The notes beneath the pieces were generated by a model. The model had not been told where the DNA came from. It worked only from the letters and a program-made list of their open reading frames with translations, and did no database searches. DNA of 64,000 bases, from assembly GCF_012927125.1 (NCBI RefSeq), contig NZ_JABBFZ010000001.1:744001-808000 (forward strand). The letters run 5' to 3'. This document shows, in pieces, positions 1 through 10,056 of the stretch (positions are counted from its first letter, which is position 1; every line of letters starts with the position of its first letter). The stretch is from Paraburkholderia antibiotica. Its GTDB lineage: Bacteria; Pseudomonadota; Gammaproteobacteria; Burkholderiales; Burkholderiaceae. Both the position numbers and the translations under genes were made by a program.

Positions 1-1
1 A

Positions 2-319
2 GCGCAGGCCGGCTCGCAGCCTCAGGCCGTCGTGGCGGGCGCATCGGCGCCGGCGGTTGTCGCCGCACCGGGCGAGGCGGTCGTCGGGCTGCGCGTGACC
101 CAGGACAGCTGGTTCAGCGTGCGTGGCAAGGATGGCAAGGAGCTGTTCTCCGGCCTCGTGCACGCGGGCGACTCGAAGGAAGTGAGCGGTGCGGCGCCGT
201 TCAAGGTAACGGTCGGCAACAAAGCCGGTCTCGAATCGCTGACGCTCGACGGCCAGCCGGTCGATCCGTCGAAATATTCGGCAGCCAAAGGCAACGTGGC
301 GCGCTTCGCGCTGCCTTGA
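2..319 (+). CDS. rodZ: RodZ-like cytoskeletal protein, C-terminal part only
   Basis: Only the last 105 codons are inside the window; the frame is open from base 2 and the 5' part lies to the left. After an Ala/Pro/Val-rich linker the protein has a beta-rich segment with the pattern TQDSWFSVRG...LFSGLVHAGDS...FKVTVGN, typical of the periplasmic DUF4115 domain that ends RodZ. RodZ spans the inner membrane and links MreB filaments to the cell-wall elongation machinery. A position directly before ispG is the common one for rodZ in proteobacteria, which supports the call. The N-terminal helix-turn-helix and the membrane helix cannot be seen here. Confidence 0.8.
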   Translation, partial: AQAGSQPQAVVAGASAPAVVAAPGEAVVGLRVTQDSWFSVRGKDGKELFSGLVHAGDSKEVSGAAPFKVTVGNKAGLESLTLDGQPVDPSKYSAAKGNVARFALP

Positions 320-331
320 CAGATACGGTAC

Positions 332-364
332 GCGCCGCGGCCAAACCGGTCCGCGGCGCTTTTT
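332..364 (+). terminator. Rho-independent terminator after rodZ
   Basis: A perfect 9-bp inverted repeat (gcgccgcgg / ccgcggcgc, 332-340 and 351-359) with a 10-base loop is followed at once by five T residues. It lies 13 bases after the rodZ stop. ispG therefore probably depends on read-through or on a promoter in the short stretch 366-405. Confidence 0.8.
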
Positions 365-417
365 CAATTCAGGCGCTGCGTTTTTGTGTAGCGCATGCGG
401 CGTAAATGGGTTTTTCG

Positions 418-1722
418 ATGCAATCCGAAGCTCAATCCCAATCCTGTAGCAAGATCGTTTCAGACGAGCCGGTGTTCGGCGGTCCCGCGATGCGGCGCAA
501 GTCGCATGCGGTCAACGTCCGCTGGGGCGGCCAGCTCGTCACCATCGGTGGCGACTCGCCGGTGCGCGTCCAGTCGATGACCAACACCGACACCGCCGAC
601 GCAATCGGCACCGCGATCCAGATCAAGGAACTGGCACAGGCCGGCTCGGAGCTGGTCCGTATCACGGTGAACACGCCGGAAGCCGCGGCGGCCGTACCGG
701 CCGTGCGCGAACAGCTCGACCGGATGGGCGTGATGGTGCCGCTCGTCGGCGACTTCCACTACAACGGCCATCTGCTGTTGCGCGACTACCCGGCCTGCGC
801 GGAAGCGCTGTCGAAGTACCGGATCAATCCGGGCAACGTCGGTCATGGTGCGAAGCGCGATACGCAGTTCGCGCAGATGATCGAAGCGGCGGTCAAATAC
901 GACAAGCCGGTGCGCATCGGCGTGAACTGGGGCAGTCTCGACCAGGACCTGCTCGCGAAGATGATGGACGAAAACGCGTCGCGTGCCACGCCGTGGGAAG
1001 CGCAAAGCGTGATGTACGAAGCGCTGATCCAGTCGGCGATCGGCTCGGCGGAGCGCGCGGTCGAACTTGGCCTCGGACGCGACCAGATCATCCTGTCGTG
1101 CAAGGTCAGCGGCGTGCAGGATCTGATCGCCGTGTATCGCGAACTCGCACGCCGTTGTGACTTCGCGCTGCATCTGGGCCTGACCGAAGCGGGCATGGGC
1201 TCGAAGGGCATCGTCGCGTCGACGGCGGCGCTGTCGGTGCTGCTGCAGCAGGGCATCGGCGACACGATCCGCATTTCGCTGACGCCGGAACCAGGCGCGT
1301 CGCGCACCGGCGAAGTGATCGTCGGTCAGGAAATCCTGCAGACCATGGGGCTGCGCTCGTTCACGCCGATGGTGATCGCGTGTCCGGGCTGCGGTCGCAC
1401 CACCAGCACGCTGTTCCAGGAACTCGCGTCGCAGATCCAGACCTATCTGCGCACGCAGATGCCGGTGTGGCGCGATCAGTATCCTGGCGTCGAGCAGATG
1501 CATGTCGCGGTGATGGGCTGCATCGTCAACGGACCGGGTGAATCGAAGCAGGCCAATATCGGTATCAGCCTGCCGGGTTCGGGCGAGAATCCGGCCGCGC
1601 CGGTGTTCATCGACGGCGAGAAGGTCAAGACGCTGCGCGGCGAGAACATCGCGCAAGAATTCCAGCAAATCGTGAGCGACTACGTCGAGCGCCGTTATGG
1701 TCGCGCCGACGCGCTCAACTAA
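418..1722 (+). CDS. ispG: 4-hydroxy-3-methylbut-2-enyl diphosphate synthase
   Basis: IspG (GcpE) catalyses the penultimate step of the MEP isoprenoid pathway in the cytoplasm: reductive ring opening of MEcPP to HMBPP with a [4Fe-4S] cluster. The protein carries the cluster motifs ACPGCGRTT and [11 protein letters not shown] and the family blocks [18 protein letters not shown] and RINPGNVG. The 434-residue length fits the Burkholderia form. The frame also has an ATG at 406, but the protein from 418 (MQSEAQSQS) matches what I recall of Burkholderia IspG, so I prefer 418. hisS begins 21 bases after the stop, suggesting one transcript. Confidence 0.95.
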   Translation: MQSEAQSQSCSKIVSDEPVFGGPAMRRKSHAVNVRWGGQLVTIGGDSPVRVQSMTNTDTADAIGTAIQIKELAQAGSELVRITVNTPEAAAAVPAVREQLDRMGVMVPLVGDFHYNGHLLLRDYPACAEALSKYRINPGNVGHGAKRDTQFAQMIEAAVKYDKPVRIGVNWGSLDQDLLAKMMDENASRATPWEAQSVMYEALIQSAIGSAERAVELGLGRDQIILSCKVSGVQDLIAVYRELARRCDFALHLGLTEAGMGSKGIVASTAALSVLLQQGIGDTIRISLTPEPGASRTGEVIVGQEILQTMGLRSFTPMVIACPGCGRTTSTLFQELASQIQTYLRTQMPVWRDQYPGVEQMHVAVMGCIVNGPGESKQANIGISLPGSGENPAAPVFIDGEKVKTLRGENIAQEFQQIVSDYVERRYGRADALN

Positions 1723-1743
1723 ACATCGGCTATCGAAATACAG

Positions 1744-3084
1744 ATGACTGAACAGAAGAAAAAGCTCGAGAAGCTGTCCGGCGTGAAGGGCATGAACGAC
1801 ATCCTTCCGCAGGAAGCCGGGCTCTGGGAATTTTTCGAGACCACCGCCAGGTCGATGCTGCGTTCGTACGGATACCAGAATATCCGCACGCCGATCGTCG
1901 AGCATACGCAGCTGTTCACGCGCGGGATCGGCGAAGTGACCGATATCGTCGAAAAAGAGATGTACAGCTTCACGGATGCATTGAACGGCGAAAACCTGAC
2001 CATGCGCCCGGAAAACACGGCGGCGGTGGTGCGTGCGTCGATCGAGCACAACATGCTGTACGACGGCCCGAAGCGCCTGTGGTACATCGGCCCGATGTTC
2101 CGTCACGAGCGTCCGCAGCGCGGCCGTTATCGCCAGTTCCATCAGGTCGGCGTCGAGGCGCTTGGCTTCGCGGGCCCGGATGCGGACGCGGAAATCATCA
2201 TGATGTGCCAGCGCCTGTGGGACGACCTCGGCCTGAGCGGCATCAAGCTCGAAATCAACTCGCTGGGTCTCGCTGAAGAGCGCGCCGCGCATCGCGTCGA
2301 ACTGATCGCGTATCTCGAAAAGCACATGGACGTGCTCGACGAAGACGCGAAGCGTCGTCTCTATACGAACCCGCTGCGCGTACTCGACACGAAGAATCCG
2401 GCGTTGCAGGAAGTCGCGCAGAACGCGCCGAAGCTGATCGATTTTCTCGGCGAGGAATCGCGCGCGCACTTCGAAGGGCTGCAGCGTCTTCTGAAGGCAA
2501 ACAACCTGCCGTTCACGATCAATCCGCGTCTCGTGCGCGGTCTCGATTACTACAATCTGACCGTGTTCGAGTGGGTGACCGATAAGCTCGGCGCGCAAGG
2601 CACGGTCGCCGCGGGCGGCCGCTACGATCCGCTGATCGAGCAGCTTGGCGGCAAGCCGACGGCCGCGTGCGGCTGGGCGATGGGCGTCGAACGGATTCTC
2701 GAACTGCTGAAGGAAGAGCAGCTCGTGCCGGAAGACGAAGGCTGCGACGTGTACATGGTCCATCAGGGCGATGCCGCGCGCGAGCAGGCTTTCATCATTG
2801 CCGAGCGGTTGCGCGATACGGGCCTCGACGTGATCCTGCATTGCAGCGCGGACGGCCAGTCGGCAAGCTTCAAGTCGCAGATGAAGCGCGCCGACGCGAG
2901 CGGCGCCGCGTTCGCGGTGGTGCTCGGCGAAGACGAGATCGCCAACGGCACGGTCGGCGTCAAACCGCTGCGCGATACGCAGGCCAACGGCGGTAAGAGC
3001 GAGCAACAGAACGTGCCCGCCGAAGACTTGACCGAATATCTAATCAATGCGATGGTTGCAACCGCCGAAGACGGCGACGACTGA
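1744..3084 (+). CDS. hisS: Histidyl-tRNA synthetase
   Basis: Class II aminoacyl-tRNA synthetase that charges tRNA-His in the cytoplasm. Visible features are the class II motif 2 arginine region ([17 protein letters not shown]), the HisRS-specific block [15 protein letters not shown], the motif 3 block [15 protein letters not shown] followed by GWAMGVER, and a C-terminal anticodon-binding domain from about residue 335. Length (446 residues) is normal. The paralogue hisZ at 11.5 kb lacks this full set, so this copy is the true synthetase. It sits between ispG and the yfgM-like gene on the same strand. Confidence 0.96.
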   Translation: MTEQKKKLEKLSGVKGMNDILPQEAGLWEFFETTARSMLRSYGYQNIRTPIVEHTQLFTRGIGEVTDIVEKEMYSFTDALNGENLTMRPENTAAVVRASIEHNMLYDGPKRLWYIGPMFRHERPQRGRYRQFHQVGVEALGFAGPDADAEIIMMCQRLWDDLGLSGIKLEINSLGLAEERAAHRVELIAYLEKHMDVLDEDAKRRLYTNPLRVLDTKNPALQEVAQNAPKLIDFLGEESRAHFEGLQRLLKANNLPFTINPRLVRGLDYYNLTVFEWVTDKLGAQGTVAAGGRYDPLIEQLGGKPTAACGWAMGVERILELLKEEQLVPEDEGCDVYMVHQGDAAREQAFIIAERLRDTGLDVILHCSADGQSASFKSQMKRADASGAAFAVVLGEDEIANGTVGVKPLRDTQANGGKSEQQNVPAEDLTEYLINAMVATAEDGDD

Positions 3085-3150
3085 TCGCGATGTCGTCGGG
3101 CCGGCTGGCTCGACACGCGTAAGTATCAAGAAAGAGGAAATCGCCGGGCG

Positions 3151-3780
3151 ATGAGTTACCACGACGAACAAGAATCGATTGAAAGTCTGAAGGCATGGTG
3201 GAAGCAGTGGGGCAATGCGACCACGTGGATCGTGCTGGTGGCGTTGTTGGCAGGCGCGGGCTGGAACGGCTGGAATTTCTGGCAGCGTCGCCAGGCCGCC
3301 GAAGCGTCGGTGCTGTATGACCAGGTGCAACAGGCCGTGACGTCGGGCGACAAGGCGCAGGTCCTGCGCGTCGCCGCCGACATGCAGGACAAGTTCGGTC
3401 GCACCGCCTACGCGCAGTTGACCGCGCTCGGCGCCGCCAAGGCGCTGTACGCCGCCGGCGACGAAGCCGGCGCGAAGGCGCAACTGCAATGGGCGATCGA
3501 TCACGCGAAAGACGACGAGTTCAAGCAGATCGCGAAGCTGCGCATGGCGTCGCTGCTGCTCGACGAAAAAGCCTACGACCAGGGGCTCGCGCTGCTGGCC
3601 GAACCGCAATCGGATGCCTTCAAGGGCGTCGTCGCGGATCGCCGTGGCGACCTGCTCGCCGCTCAGGGCAAGCGCGACGATGCGCGCACGGCCTACCAGC
3701 TTGCGCTCGATTCGCTGGCAAAGAGCGACAGCTCCGCGCGTCAGCTGATCCAGTTCAAACTGGATGCGCTCGGCAGCTGA
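3151..3780 (+). CDS. YfgM-like ancillary translocon protein (TPR-like)
   Basis: A 209-residue protein with a short acidic N-terminus (MSYHDEQESIESLKAWWKQW), one membrane helix at about residues 27-46, and an Ala/Leu-rich helical region resembling tetratricopeptide repeats. This is the layout of YfgM (DUF2133), an inner-membrane protein that in E. coli joins the SecYEG/PpiD translocon with its domain in the periplasm. Position between hisS and bamB matches the conserved hisS-yfgM-bamB-der order. A putative ribosome site (gaaagagg) lies about 10 bases before the ATG. Function in this organism is inferred from family and synteny. Confidence 0.85.
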   Translation: MSYHDEQESIESLKAWWKQWGNATTWIVLVALLAGAGWNGWNFWQRRQAAEASVLYDQVQQAVTSGDKAQVLRVAADMQDKFGRTAYAQLTALGAAKALYAAGDEAGAKAQLQWAIDHAKDDEFKQIAKLRMASLLLDEKAYDQGLALLAEPQSDAFKGVVADRRGDLLAAQGKRDDARTAYQLALDSLAKSDSSARQLIQFKLDALGS

Positions 3781-3858
3781 GCGTCCCGCGCGGCGCGCCG
3801 CGCGCCATGACCGCAAGACGGTCTCCTTTAATCCATTTCCTGAATGCTTCGTCCACCG

Positions 3859-5004
3859 ATGAATCTGCTGAAACGTTACGCTGTGCCCGTTATCTGTGCG
3901 ATGACCGTTCTCACGCTGGCGGCTTGCTCATCCACGAAAGACGAGCGCCGTGTGCCGACGCCGCTCACCGAGTTCAAATCCGTGCTCGATGTGCAGCAGT
4001 CCTGGTCGGCGAGCGTGGGCAAGGCGGGTCGCTACCTGTTCTCGCCAGTCGCGGTCGGCAATGCCGTGATCGCGGCGGGCGCGAACGGCACGGTTGCCAA
4101 AATCGACGCGCAAACCGGCAAGGACGTGTGGCGCGTCAAGCTGCATGACGACCTGTCGGCCGGTGCCGGCAGCGACGGCACGCTCACCGCGGTCGGCGGT
4201 CTGAAGGGCGACGTGTACGTGCTCGGCGCGGACGGCAAGCAACTCTGGACGGCCCGGGCGCCGGGCGAAATCATCTCGCCGCCGCTCGTCGGCAACGGCC
4301 TCGTGATCGTGCGCACGATCGACGGTCAGATCGTCGCGTTCAACGCGCAAACCGGCGAGCAGAAGTGGAACTACCGCAACCGTGCGGTGCCGCTGAACCT
4401 GCGCGTGTCGTCGGGCATGACCTTCGCGGGCGACGCGGCGGTGCTGGCCGGCTTCCCGGGCGGCTCGTTCGCGGCAATCAACCTGCAGACCGGCGACACC
4501 TACTGGCAGACGCCGGTGTCGTATCCGAAGGGCGTGACCGAAGTCGAGCGTATCAACGACGTGACGGGCCCGCCCACGCTGGTCGGCTCGCAAACCTGCG
4601 CGGTCACGTTCCAGGGCCAGATTGGCTGCTTCGACGCGAACTCGGGCCGCTCGCTGTGGAGCAAGCCGTTCTCGAGTGCGAGCGGTCTCGCGCAGGATGA
4701 GCGCAGCGTGGTGGCTGCGGACGACTGGTCGGTCGTGTCCGCGTTCGACGGCAACAACGGCTCGGTGCTGTGGAAGAACGAGACGCTGAAGAACCGCGAT
4801 CTGAGCGTGCCGATGCTGCTCGGTCGTGCGGCCGTGTTCGGCGACTACCAGGGCTATGTGCATTTCCTGTCGGCGACCGACGGCGTGGTCGTCGCGCGGG
4901 TGAAGACCGACGGCAGCGCGATTACCGCGGCGCCGGTGCTGGCCGGCGACACGCTGATCGTGCAGACGCGCAACGGCGGTCTGTACGGCTTCCGCCCGCG
5001 TTGA
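3859..5004 (+). CDS. bamB: Outer-membrane assembly lipoprotein BamB
   Basis: BamB is the beta-propeller lipoprotein of the BAM complex that inserts beta-barrel proteins into the outer membrane. The 381-residue protein starts with a lipoprotein signal (MNLLKRYAVPV...TLAACSS) with a lipobox cysteine at about residue 22. PQQ-like blade repeats follow (GTVAKIDAQTGKDVWRVKL, GQIVAFNAQTGEQKWNYRN, GYVHFLSATDGVVVARV). The frame extends five codons upstream to an ATG at 3844, but the signal peptide begins properly at 3859. It follows the yfgM-like gene and precedes der, as in other proteobacteria. Confidence 0.95.
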   Translation: MNLLKRYAVPVICAMTVLTLAACSSTKDERRVPTPLTEFKSVLDVQQSWSASVGKAGRYLFSPVAVGNAVIAAGANGTVAKIDAQTGKDVWRVKLHDDLSAGAGSDGTLTAVGGLKGDVYVLGADGKQLWTARAPGEIISPPLVGNGLVIVRTIDGQIVAFNAQTGEQKWNYRNRAVPLNLRVSSGMTFAGDAAVLAGFPGGSFAAINLQTGDTYWQTPVSYPKGVTEVERINDVTGPPTLVGSQTCAVTFQGQIGCFDANSGRSLWSKPFSSASGLAQDERSVVAADDWSVVSAFDGNNGSVLWKNETLKNRDLSVPMLLGRAAVFGDYQGYVHFLSATDGVVVARVKTDGSAITAAPVLAGDTLIVQTRNGGLYGFRPR

Positions 5005-5024
5005 TCGCGTAACACAGGCTGTCT

Positions 5025-5060
5025 GGCGCGCAGGCCGGCTTTGCCGGCCGCGCGCTTTTT
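5025..5060 (+). terminator. Rho-independent terminator after bamB
   Basis: Inverted repeat with arms around gcgcgc-ggccggc and gccggcc-gcgcgc, separated by about three bases and followed by TTTTT. It starts 21 bases after the bamB stop, so bamB and der are probably separate transcription units. Confidence 0.85.
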
Positions 5061-5546
5061 AGTTGAGGTTCGAGCCGGCTTCACGCCGGCTGGAAGTAGG
5101 CGAACCGGTTTGGGTTTGCCGGTCTGCCCGCCGCGCGAGCGAATGGGCTCAATAGAAAAAATCGCCGGACGGGCTGGTCCGGCAAGTCGGATCGCGTGCT
5201 GTCCCGGCTGTCGTGCCGGCGGCGTCCGGGCTTCTTCAGCGGGACCGTGAAAAAGCGCGTGAAAAGATGCGTCGAGTGGACGTGTCAAGCCGACGCCTCG
5301 AGCGGCGCGCAACGAAACGTGCTCGAACGGACGTGCGAACCGTCGGGCAATCGGATCTGCAGCAGACGGCAGCCGCCATCGTCTGCACAGCCCACTCCCG
5401 TCCGCCCGGATGCGTATCGCGATTGCTTATCCGGGGCTGGCCGAATTCGTGATAATTTCGTCGGAACGTCGCCATGTGGCGACTCTCCTGACGTCGCTAC
5501 GCGGGCGATCGCTGCCGATCCCGCGTTTCACCGTGAACAACATCAG
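5061..5546. other. Intergenic region before der, no gene supported
   Basis: About 490 bases with no convincing coding frame; the der frame stays open leftward but has no family similarity before residue MKPVIAL. A second GC-rich hairpin (gccggac / gtccggc, 5164-5183) has no T-run. An AT-rich patch near 5442-5458 (cgaattcgtgataatttcg) could hold a -10 element (tgataat) for der, but there is no well-spaced -35. Confidence 0.5.
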
Positions 5547-6884
5547 ATGAAACCCGTTATTGCCCTCGTCGGGCGCCCCAATGTGGGGAAATCCACGCTA
5601 TTCAACCGCCTCACGCGCTCGCGCGACGCGCTGGTTGCCGATCTGCCCGGTCTCACCCGCGATCGCCATTACGGCGAAGGGCGCACCGGCGAGCGGCCGT
5701 ATCTGGTCGTCGATACCGGCGGTTTCGAACCGGTCGCGAAAGACGGCATCCTGCACGAGATGGCGCGCCAGACCCGCCAGGCGGTCGAGGAGTCGGACAT
5801 CGTCGTGTTCATCGTCGACGGTCGCAACGGTCTCGCGCCGCAGGACAAGTCGATCGCCGACTATCTGCGCAAGGTCGGCCGGCCGATCTTCCTCGTCGTC
5901 AACAAGGCCGAAGGGATGCGCTACACGACGGTCGCCGCCGACTTCTACGAGCTCGGCCTCGGCGACCCGCGCGCGATTTCCGCCGCGCACGGCGACGGCG
6001 TGACGGAAATGATCAACGAAGCGCTCGAAGTCGCATACGCCGGCCAGCCGGAAGAGAGCGATGAGGACAAGGAAACGCGCGGCGTGAAGATCGCGATCGT
6101 CGGCCGGCCGAACGTCGGCAAGTCGACGCTGATCAACGCGCTGGTCGGCGAAGAGCGGGTCATCGCGTTCGACATGCCGGGCACCACGCGCGATTCGATC
6201 TACGTCGATTTCGAGCGCAACGGCAAGCCGTACACGCTGATCGACACGGCTGGCCTGCGCCGTCGCGGCAAGGTGTTCGAGGCGATCGAGAAGTTCTCGG
6301 TGGTGAAGACGCTGCAGTCGATCTCCGACGCGAACGTCGTGATCCTGCTGCTCGACGCGCGCCAGGACATTTCGGAGCAGGATGCGCACATCGCCGGCTT
6401 CGTCGTCGAGCAGGGTCGTGCGCTGGTGGTGGGCGTGAACAAGTGGGACGGTCTCGATCCGCATGTGCGCGAGCGCACCAAAGCCGACCTCGAGCGCAAA
6501 CTAAAATTTCTGGACTTTGCCAAATTCCACTTCATTTCCGCCGCGGAGAAAACCGGAATTGGCCCGCTGATGCGTTCGGTCGACGATGCCTACACGGCCG
6601 CGATGGCGAAACTGCCGACGCCGAAGCTGACGCGCGCGCTGATCGAAGCGGTGGAATTCCAGCAGCCGCGCCGCCGCGGCCCGGTGCGGCCGAAGCTGCG
6701 TTATGCGCACCAGGGCGGTCAGAATCCGCCGATCATCGTGATTCACGGCAACGCGCTCGACGCGATCACCGACACGTATAAGCGCTACCTCGAAAATCGC
6801 TTCAGGGAAACTTTCAAGCTGACAGGCACTCCATTGCGAATAGAGTTCAGATCGTCGACGAACCCTTACGCGGACAAAGGCTGA
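5547..6884 (+). CDS. der: Ribosome-assembly GTPase Der (EngA)
   Basis: Der is the tandem-GTPase factor needed for 50S subunit maturation. The 445-residue protein has two G domains, each with a P-loop: [14 protein letters not shown] near residue 8 and [14 protein letters not shown] near residue 185. G3 motifs are DTGGF and DTAGL, and G4 motifs are NKAE and NKWD. A C-terminal KH-like domain follows ([19 protein letters not shown]). The start at ATG 5547 gives the family N-terminus [16 protein letters not shown]; frames further upstream only extend into non-conserved sequence. Followed by hfq after a 225-base gap. Confidence 0.97.
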   Translation: MKPVIALVGRPNVGKSTLFNRLTRSRDALVADLPGLTRDRHYGEGRTGERPYLVVDTGGFEPVAKDGILHEMARQTRQAVEESDIVVFIVDGRNGLAPQDKSIADYLRKVGRPIFLVVNKAEGMRYTTVAADFYELGLGDPRAISAAHGDGVTEMINEALEVAYAGQPEESDEDKETRGVKIAIVGRPNVGKSTLINALVGEERVIAFDMPGTTRDSIYVDFERNGKPYTLIDTAGLRRRGKVFEAIEKFSVVKTLQSISDANVVILLLDARQDISEQDAHIAGFVVEQGRALVVGVNKWDGLDPHVRERTKADLERKLKFLDFAKFHFISAAEKTGIGPLMRSVDDAYTAAMAKLPTPKLTRALIEAVEFQQPRRRGPVRPKLRYAHQGGQNPPIIVIHGNALDAITDTYKRYLENRFRETFKLTGTPLRIEFRSSTNPYADKG

Positions 6885-7030
6885 ACTTCGGGCTGAAGTC
6901 CGAGCCGGAACGGGCCTGAAATCGAGGCCCGGACTCAAGCTCGAATTTGGCCTGGAAGTCAGGCCGAAACCCGCGTGCGTACTGGCTTTGGCCGCCTGGC
7001 CCGGGCCCGCGCGCCGAAATGAAAATCAGC

Positions 7031-7036
7031 TATAGT
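7031..7036 (+). promoter_or_regulatory. Possible -10 element of an hfq promoter
   Basis: The hexamer TATAGT lies 74 bases before the hfq ATG inside the 225-base der-hfq gap, in a locally AT-richer patch (aaaatcagctatagtgtag). No good -35 is seen 16-18 bases upstream, so the assignment is weak. An A-rich stretch and GGAG (about 7100-7103) precede the hfq start as ribosome site. Confidence 0.35.
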
Positions 7037-7109
7037 GTAGCGGTTGGCGGTGGATCTCTTTTTCTTCCCCGTCAATTCAGTCAACCTGCAAAAAAATACG
7101 GAGTTTGCT

Positions 7110-7346
7110 ATGAGCAACAAAGGGCAATTGTTACAAGACCCGTTTTTGAACGCACTGCGTAAAGAGCATGTGCCGGTGTCGATCTACCTGGTCAACGGCA
7201 TCAAGCTTCAAGGGAACATCGAATCGTTCGACCAGTACGTCGTGTTGCTCCGGAATACGGTCACCCAGATGGTCTACAAGCACGCCATTTCGACGGTCGT
7301 GCCGGCCCGCCCGGTGAATTTCCACCCGGATTCCGAACAGTCCTAA
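7110..7346 (+). CDS. hfq: RNA chaperone Hfq
   Basis: Hfq is the hexameric Sm-like protein that pairs small RNAs with mRNAs. The 78-residue product has the family N-terminus ([19 protein letters not shown]), the Sm1 region ([20 protein letters not shown]) and the Sm2 signature [10 protein letters not shown]. The start at ATG 7110 is fixed by this N-terminus and by GGAG seven bases upstream; the longer frame from 7044 is not conserved. The C-terminal tail is short ([14 protein letters not shown]), as usual in Burkholderia. First gene of the likely hfq-hflX-hflK-hflC unit. Confidence 0.97.
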   Translation: MSNKGQLLQDPFLNALRKEHVPVSIYLVNGIKLQGNIESFDQYVVLLRNTVTQMVYKHAISTVVPARPVNFHPDSEQS

Positions 7347-7403
7347 CCCTCGTCGCGGCCGGCGCAGCGTCGCCCGTTGGCGACCTCTCCCGGCCGCGTC
7401 ATT

Positions 7404-8591
7404 TTGATACCCTCCAATTTGATCAATGCAGCGCTCGTTGGCATCGACTTCGGCAAGATCGATTTCGAAGCCAGTCTCGAAGAACTCAGCCTGCTCGCGC
7501 AAAGCGCGGGCGCGAATCCTGTAGTCACTCTCACCGGACGTCGTTCCAGTCCCGACGCGAAGATGTTCGTCGGCAGCGGCAAGGCGGAAGAACTGCGTCT
7601 TGCGTGCGAAGCGAACGACATCGAACTCGTGATCTTCAACCACGCTCTGGCCCCTGCGCAGCAGCGCAATCTGGAGCGGGCGCTTAACCGGCGCGTGGTC
7701 GATCGCACCAGCCTCATCCTCGACATTTTTGCGCAACGCGCCCGCAGCCACGAAGGCAAGCTGCAGGTGGAGCTCGCGCAGCTGCAGTATCTGTCCACCC
7801 GGCTGATTCGCGCGTGGACTCACCTTGAACGGCAGAAGGGCGGTATCGGTCTGCGCGGTCCGGGCGAAACGCAGCTCGAAACCGACCGCCGGCTGATCGG
7901 CGAGCGCATCAAGGCGCTGAAGATCCGGCTCGACAAGCTGCGTCGCCAGCACGGCACGCAGCGCCGCGCGCGCAGCCGCAACCAGACGATGTCGGTATCG
8001 CTCGTCGGCTATACGAACGCGGGCAAATCGACGCTGTTCAATGCGCTGACGAAGGCGCAGGCCTACGCCGCCGACCAGCTGTTCGCGACGCTCGACACAA
8101 CCTCGCGGCGCGTCTATCTCGGCGACGAAGCGGGGCAGGTGGTGGTCTCCGATACCGTCGGCTTTATCCGCGAGCTGCCGCACCAGCTGGTCGCCGCGTT
8201 TCGCGCGACGCTCGAGGAAACCATTCACGCGGACCTGCTGTTGCACGTGGTCGACGCGTCGAGCGCGGTGCGGCTCGATCAGATCGACCAGGTCAACGAA
8301 GTGCTGCACGCGATCGGCGCGGACACGATCCGTCAGGTGCTCGTGTTCAACAAGATCGACGCGGTGCCGGAGCTGGCGGCCCGTGGCGACGCGGTTGAGC
8401 GGGATGAGTATGGTAATATTTCGCGCGTCTTTTTGAGCGCGCGCACGGGGCAGGGGCTTGATACGTTGCGCGCTGCCATCGCTGAAATCGCTACTGCCGA
8501 ACCGCTTACCGACATGCCGCTCGATCCGTCAAAAGACGACCGCGCTGCGGAACCGCACGATAATCATAAGGTTCCAGAACTCGGGCACTGA
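7404..8591 (+). CDS. hflX: GTPase HflX
   Basis: HflX is a ribosome-binding GTPase that splits or rescues stalled ribosomes. The protein has the N-terminal HflX domain (VTLTGRRSSPDAKMFVGSGK, RSHEGKLQVELAQLQYLSTR, GIGLRGPGETQLETDRR). A G domain follows with P-loop GYTNAGKSTLFNAL, DTVGFI and NKID. The start is uncertain: no ATG with a good ribosome site exists. I chose TTG 7404 because MIPSNLINAALVGIDF resembles family N-termini; TTG 7377 is nine codons earlier. The stretch after the last NKID block is low in conservation. It lies between hfq and hflK, the standard order. Confidence 0.94.
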   Translation: MIPSNLINAALVGIDFGKIDFEASLEELSLLAQSAGANPVVTLTGRRSSPDAKMFVGSGKAEELRLACEANDIELVIFNHALAPAQQRNLERALNRRVVDRTSLILDIFAQRARSHEGKLQVELAQLQYLSTRLIRAWTHLERQKGGIGLRGPGETQLETDRRLIGERIKALKIRLDKLRRQHGTQRRARSRNQTMSVSLVGYTNAGKSTLFNALTKAQAYAADQLFATLDTTSRRVYLGDEAGQVVVSDTVGFIRELPHQLVAAFRATLEETIHADLLLHVVDASSAVRLDQIDQVNEVLHAIGADTIRQVLVFNKIDAVPELAARGDAVERDEYGNISRVFLSARTGQGLDTLRAAIAEIATAEPLTDMPLDPSKDDRAAEPHDNHKVPELGH

Positions 8592-8640
8592 CCCGTTCCA
8601 ATTGCATTGACACGCTGTCTACTCTGGTGAACGAACACAG

Positions 8641-10041
8641 GTGAACGATTACAACGAGCGGAGTACCTGGCTGCGTATGCGCGCCTTGCTTTCACTGAAC
8701 GATCCGCGCTGGGGCCGGGGCGACGGTAATGGCGACCGGCAACGGCCGAACGATCCGAAGCGTCCGGGGCGCGACGGCGAGGGGCCGCCCGATCTCGATG
8801 AAATGTGGCGCGATTTCAATCGTCGTCTATCGCGGATTTTCGGCCGCAAGGGCGGGGGTGCCGGCGGCGGCCGTCCGGACAACGGACGCGGCGCGCGCAT
8901 CGGCGTCGGCATCGTGATCGGCGTGCTGATCGCGATCTATCTCGGCAGCGGTGTGTTCGTGGTGCAGGACGGCCAGGCGGCCGTCGTGATGCAGTTCGGC
9001 AAATACCGCTACACGGCGGATCAGGGCGTGCATTGGCGTCTGCCGTATCCGTTCGAATCGCACGAGTTCGTCAACATCGGGCAGACCCGCCAGGTCGAGA
9101 TCGGCCGCAGCAATGTGGTGCGTCTCGCGAACGTGAAGGACGCGTCGATGCTCACGCACGACGGCGACATCGTCGACGTGCGCTTCGCGGTGCAATACCA
9201 GATTCACAAGCCCACCGACTATCTGTTCCGTAGCGTCGAACCCGATCAGAGCGTGATGCATGCCGCGCAGGCGGCGGTGCGCGCGATCGTCGGTGCGCAC
9301 AGCACCAGCGACATTCTCGATCAGGATCACGAAACCTTGCGCCAGCAGTTGCAGGCGTCGATCCAGCAATCGCTCGACCAGTACCAGTCCGGCCTCGCGG
9401 TCACGGGCGTGACGATCCAGAGCGTGCAGGTGCCGGAGCAGGTGCAGCCCGCCTTCGACGCAGCCGCCAAGGTGCGCGACGAAAACGAACGTGCGAAGCG
9501 CGATGCGCAGGTCTACGCGGCCGATCTGCTGCCGCGCGCGCAGGCCGACGTCGCGCGTCAGGTCGCGGAAGCGAAGACCTATAGCGAAAGCACGGTCGCG
9601 CAGGCGCAGGCCGAGGCCGAGCGCTTCAAGCAGGTCTACGCGCAATACGCGAAGGCGCCGGCGGTGGTGCGCTTCCGTCTGTACATGGAAACGATGCAGC
9701 AGATCTACTCGAACGCGACCAAGGTGTTCGTCGACGCGAAGAACGGCAACAACGTGCTGTATCTGCCGCTCGACCGGCTCGTCGAGCAGAACCGCGAACG
9801 CCAGGCCGCAGCGTCCGGCGCGGCTGCGGCGAGCGCGCCGCAAGGGGCGAGTGCCGCGGTGCCGTCGGTTGCTTCGGGACCCGCTGCGGTGCCCGATACC
9901 GGCGCCGCCGCAGGTGCCGCGACCGACGCCGCCTCGGCCCCCGCGGCTTCCGCGCCGGCGCCCGCGAGCCGTCCGAGCGCCGCGTCGCTGCGTTCGCGCG
10001 ATGCATTCCGCAATCGCATGCGTGAAGATGACGTTCAATAA
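8641..10041 (+). CDS. hflK: FtsH protease modulator HflK
   Basis: HflK is an inner-membrane SPFH/prohibitin protein that, with HflC, encloses and regulates the FtsH protease. The 466-residue product has a Gly/Arg/Asp-rich cytoplasmic N-terminus, one membrane helix at about residues 87-106 (IGVGIVIGVLIAIYLGSGVF), then the SPFH domain and a helical coiled-coil region. It ends in a low-complexity Ala/Pro/Ser tail of about 80 residues, which looks disordered. The start is GTG 8641. hflC begins 15 bases after the stop, with AAGGAG just upstream, suggesting coupled expression. Confidence 0.94.
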   Translation: MNDYNERSTWLRMRALLSLNDPRWGRGDGNGDRQRPNDPKRPGRDGEGPPDLDEMWRDFNRRLSRIFGRKGGGAGGGRPDNGRGARIGVGIVIGVLIAIYLGSGVFVVQDGQAAVVMQFGKYRYTADQGVHWRLPYPFESHEFVNIGQTRQVEIGRSNVVRLANVKDASMLTHDGDIVDVRFAVQYQIHKPTDYLFRSVEPDQSVMHAAQAAVRAIVGAHSTSDILDQDHETLRQQLQASIQQSLDQYQSGLAVTGVTIQSVQVPEQVQPAFDAAAKVRDENERAKRDAQVYAADLLPRAQADVARQVAEAKTYSESTVAQAQAEAERFKQVYAQYAKAPAVVRFRLYMETMQQIYSNATKVFVDAKNGNNVLYLPLDRLVEQNRERQAAASGAAAASAPQGASAAVPSVASGPAAVPDTGAAAGAATDAASAPAASAPAPASRPSAASLRSRDAFRNRMREDDVQ

Positions 10042-10056
10042 GGAGCGCACGGAAAC

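Noticed and set aside
460..3006. Long minus-strand frame opposite ispG and hisS
   Set aside because: It is Arg/His/Ala-rich with no domain, and lies antisense to two well-supported genes. This is usual in very GC-rich DNA.
5041..5250. 69-codon frame after bamB
   Set aside because: It starts inside the bamB terminator and has no ribosome site or family likeness.
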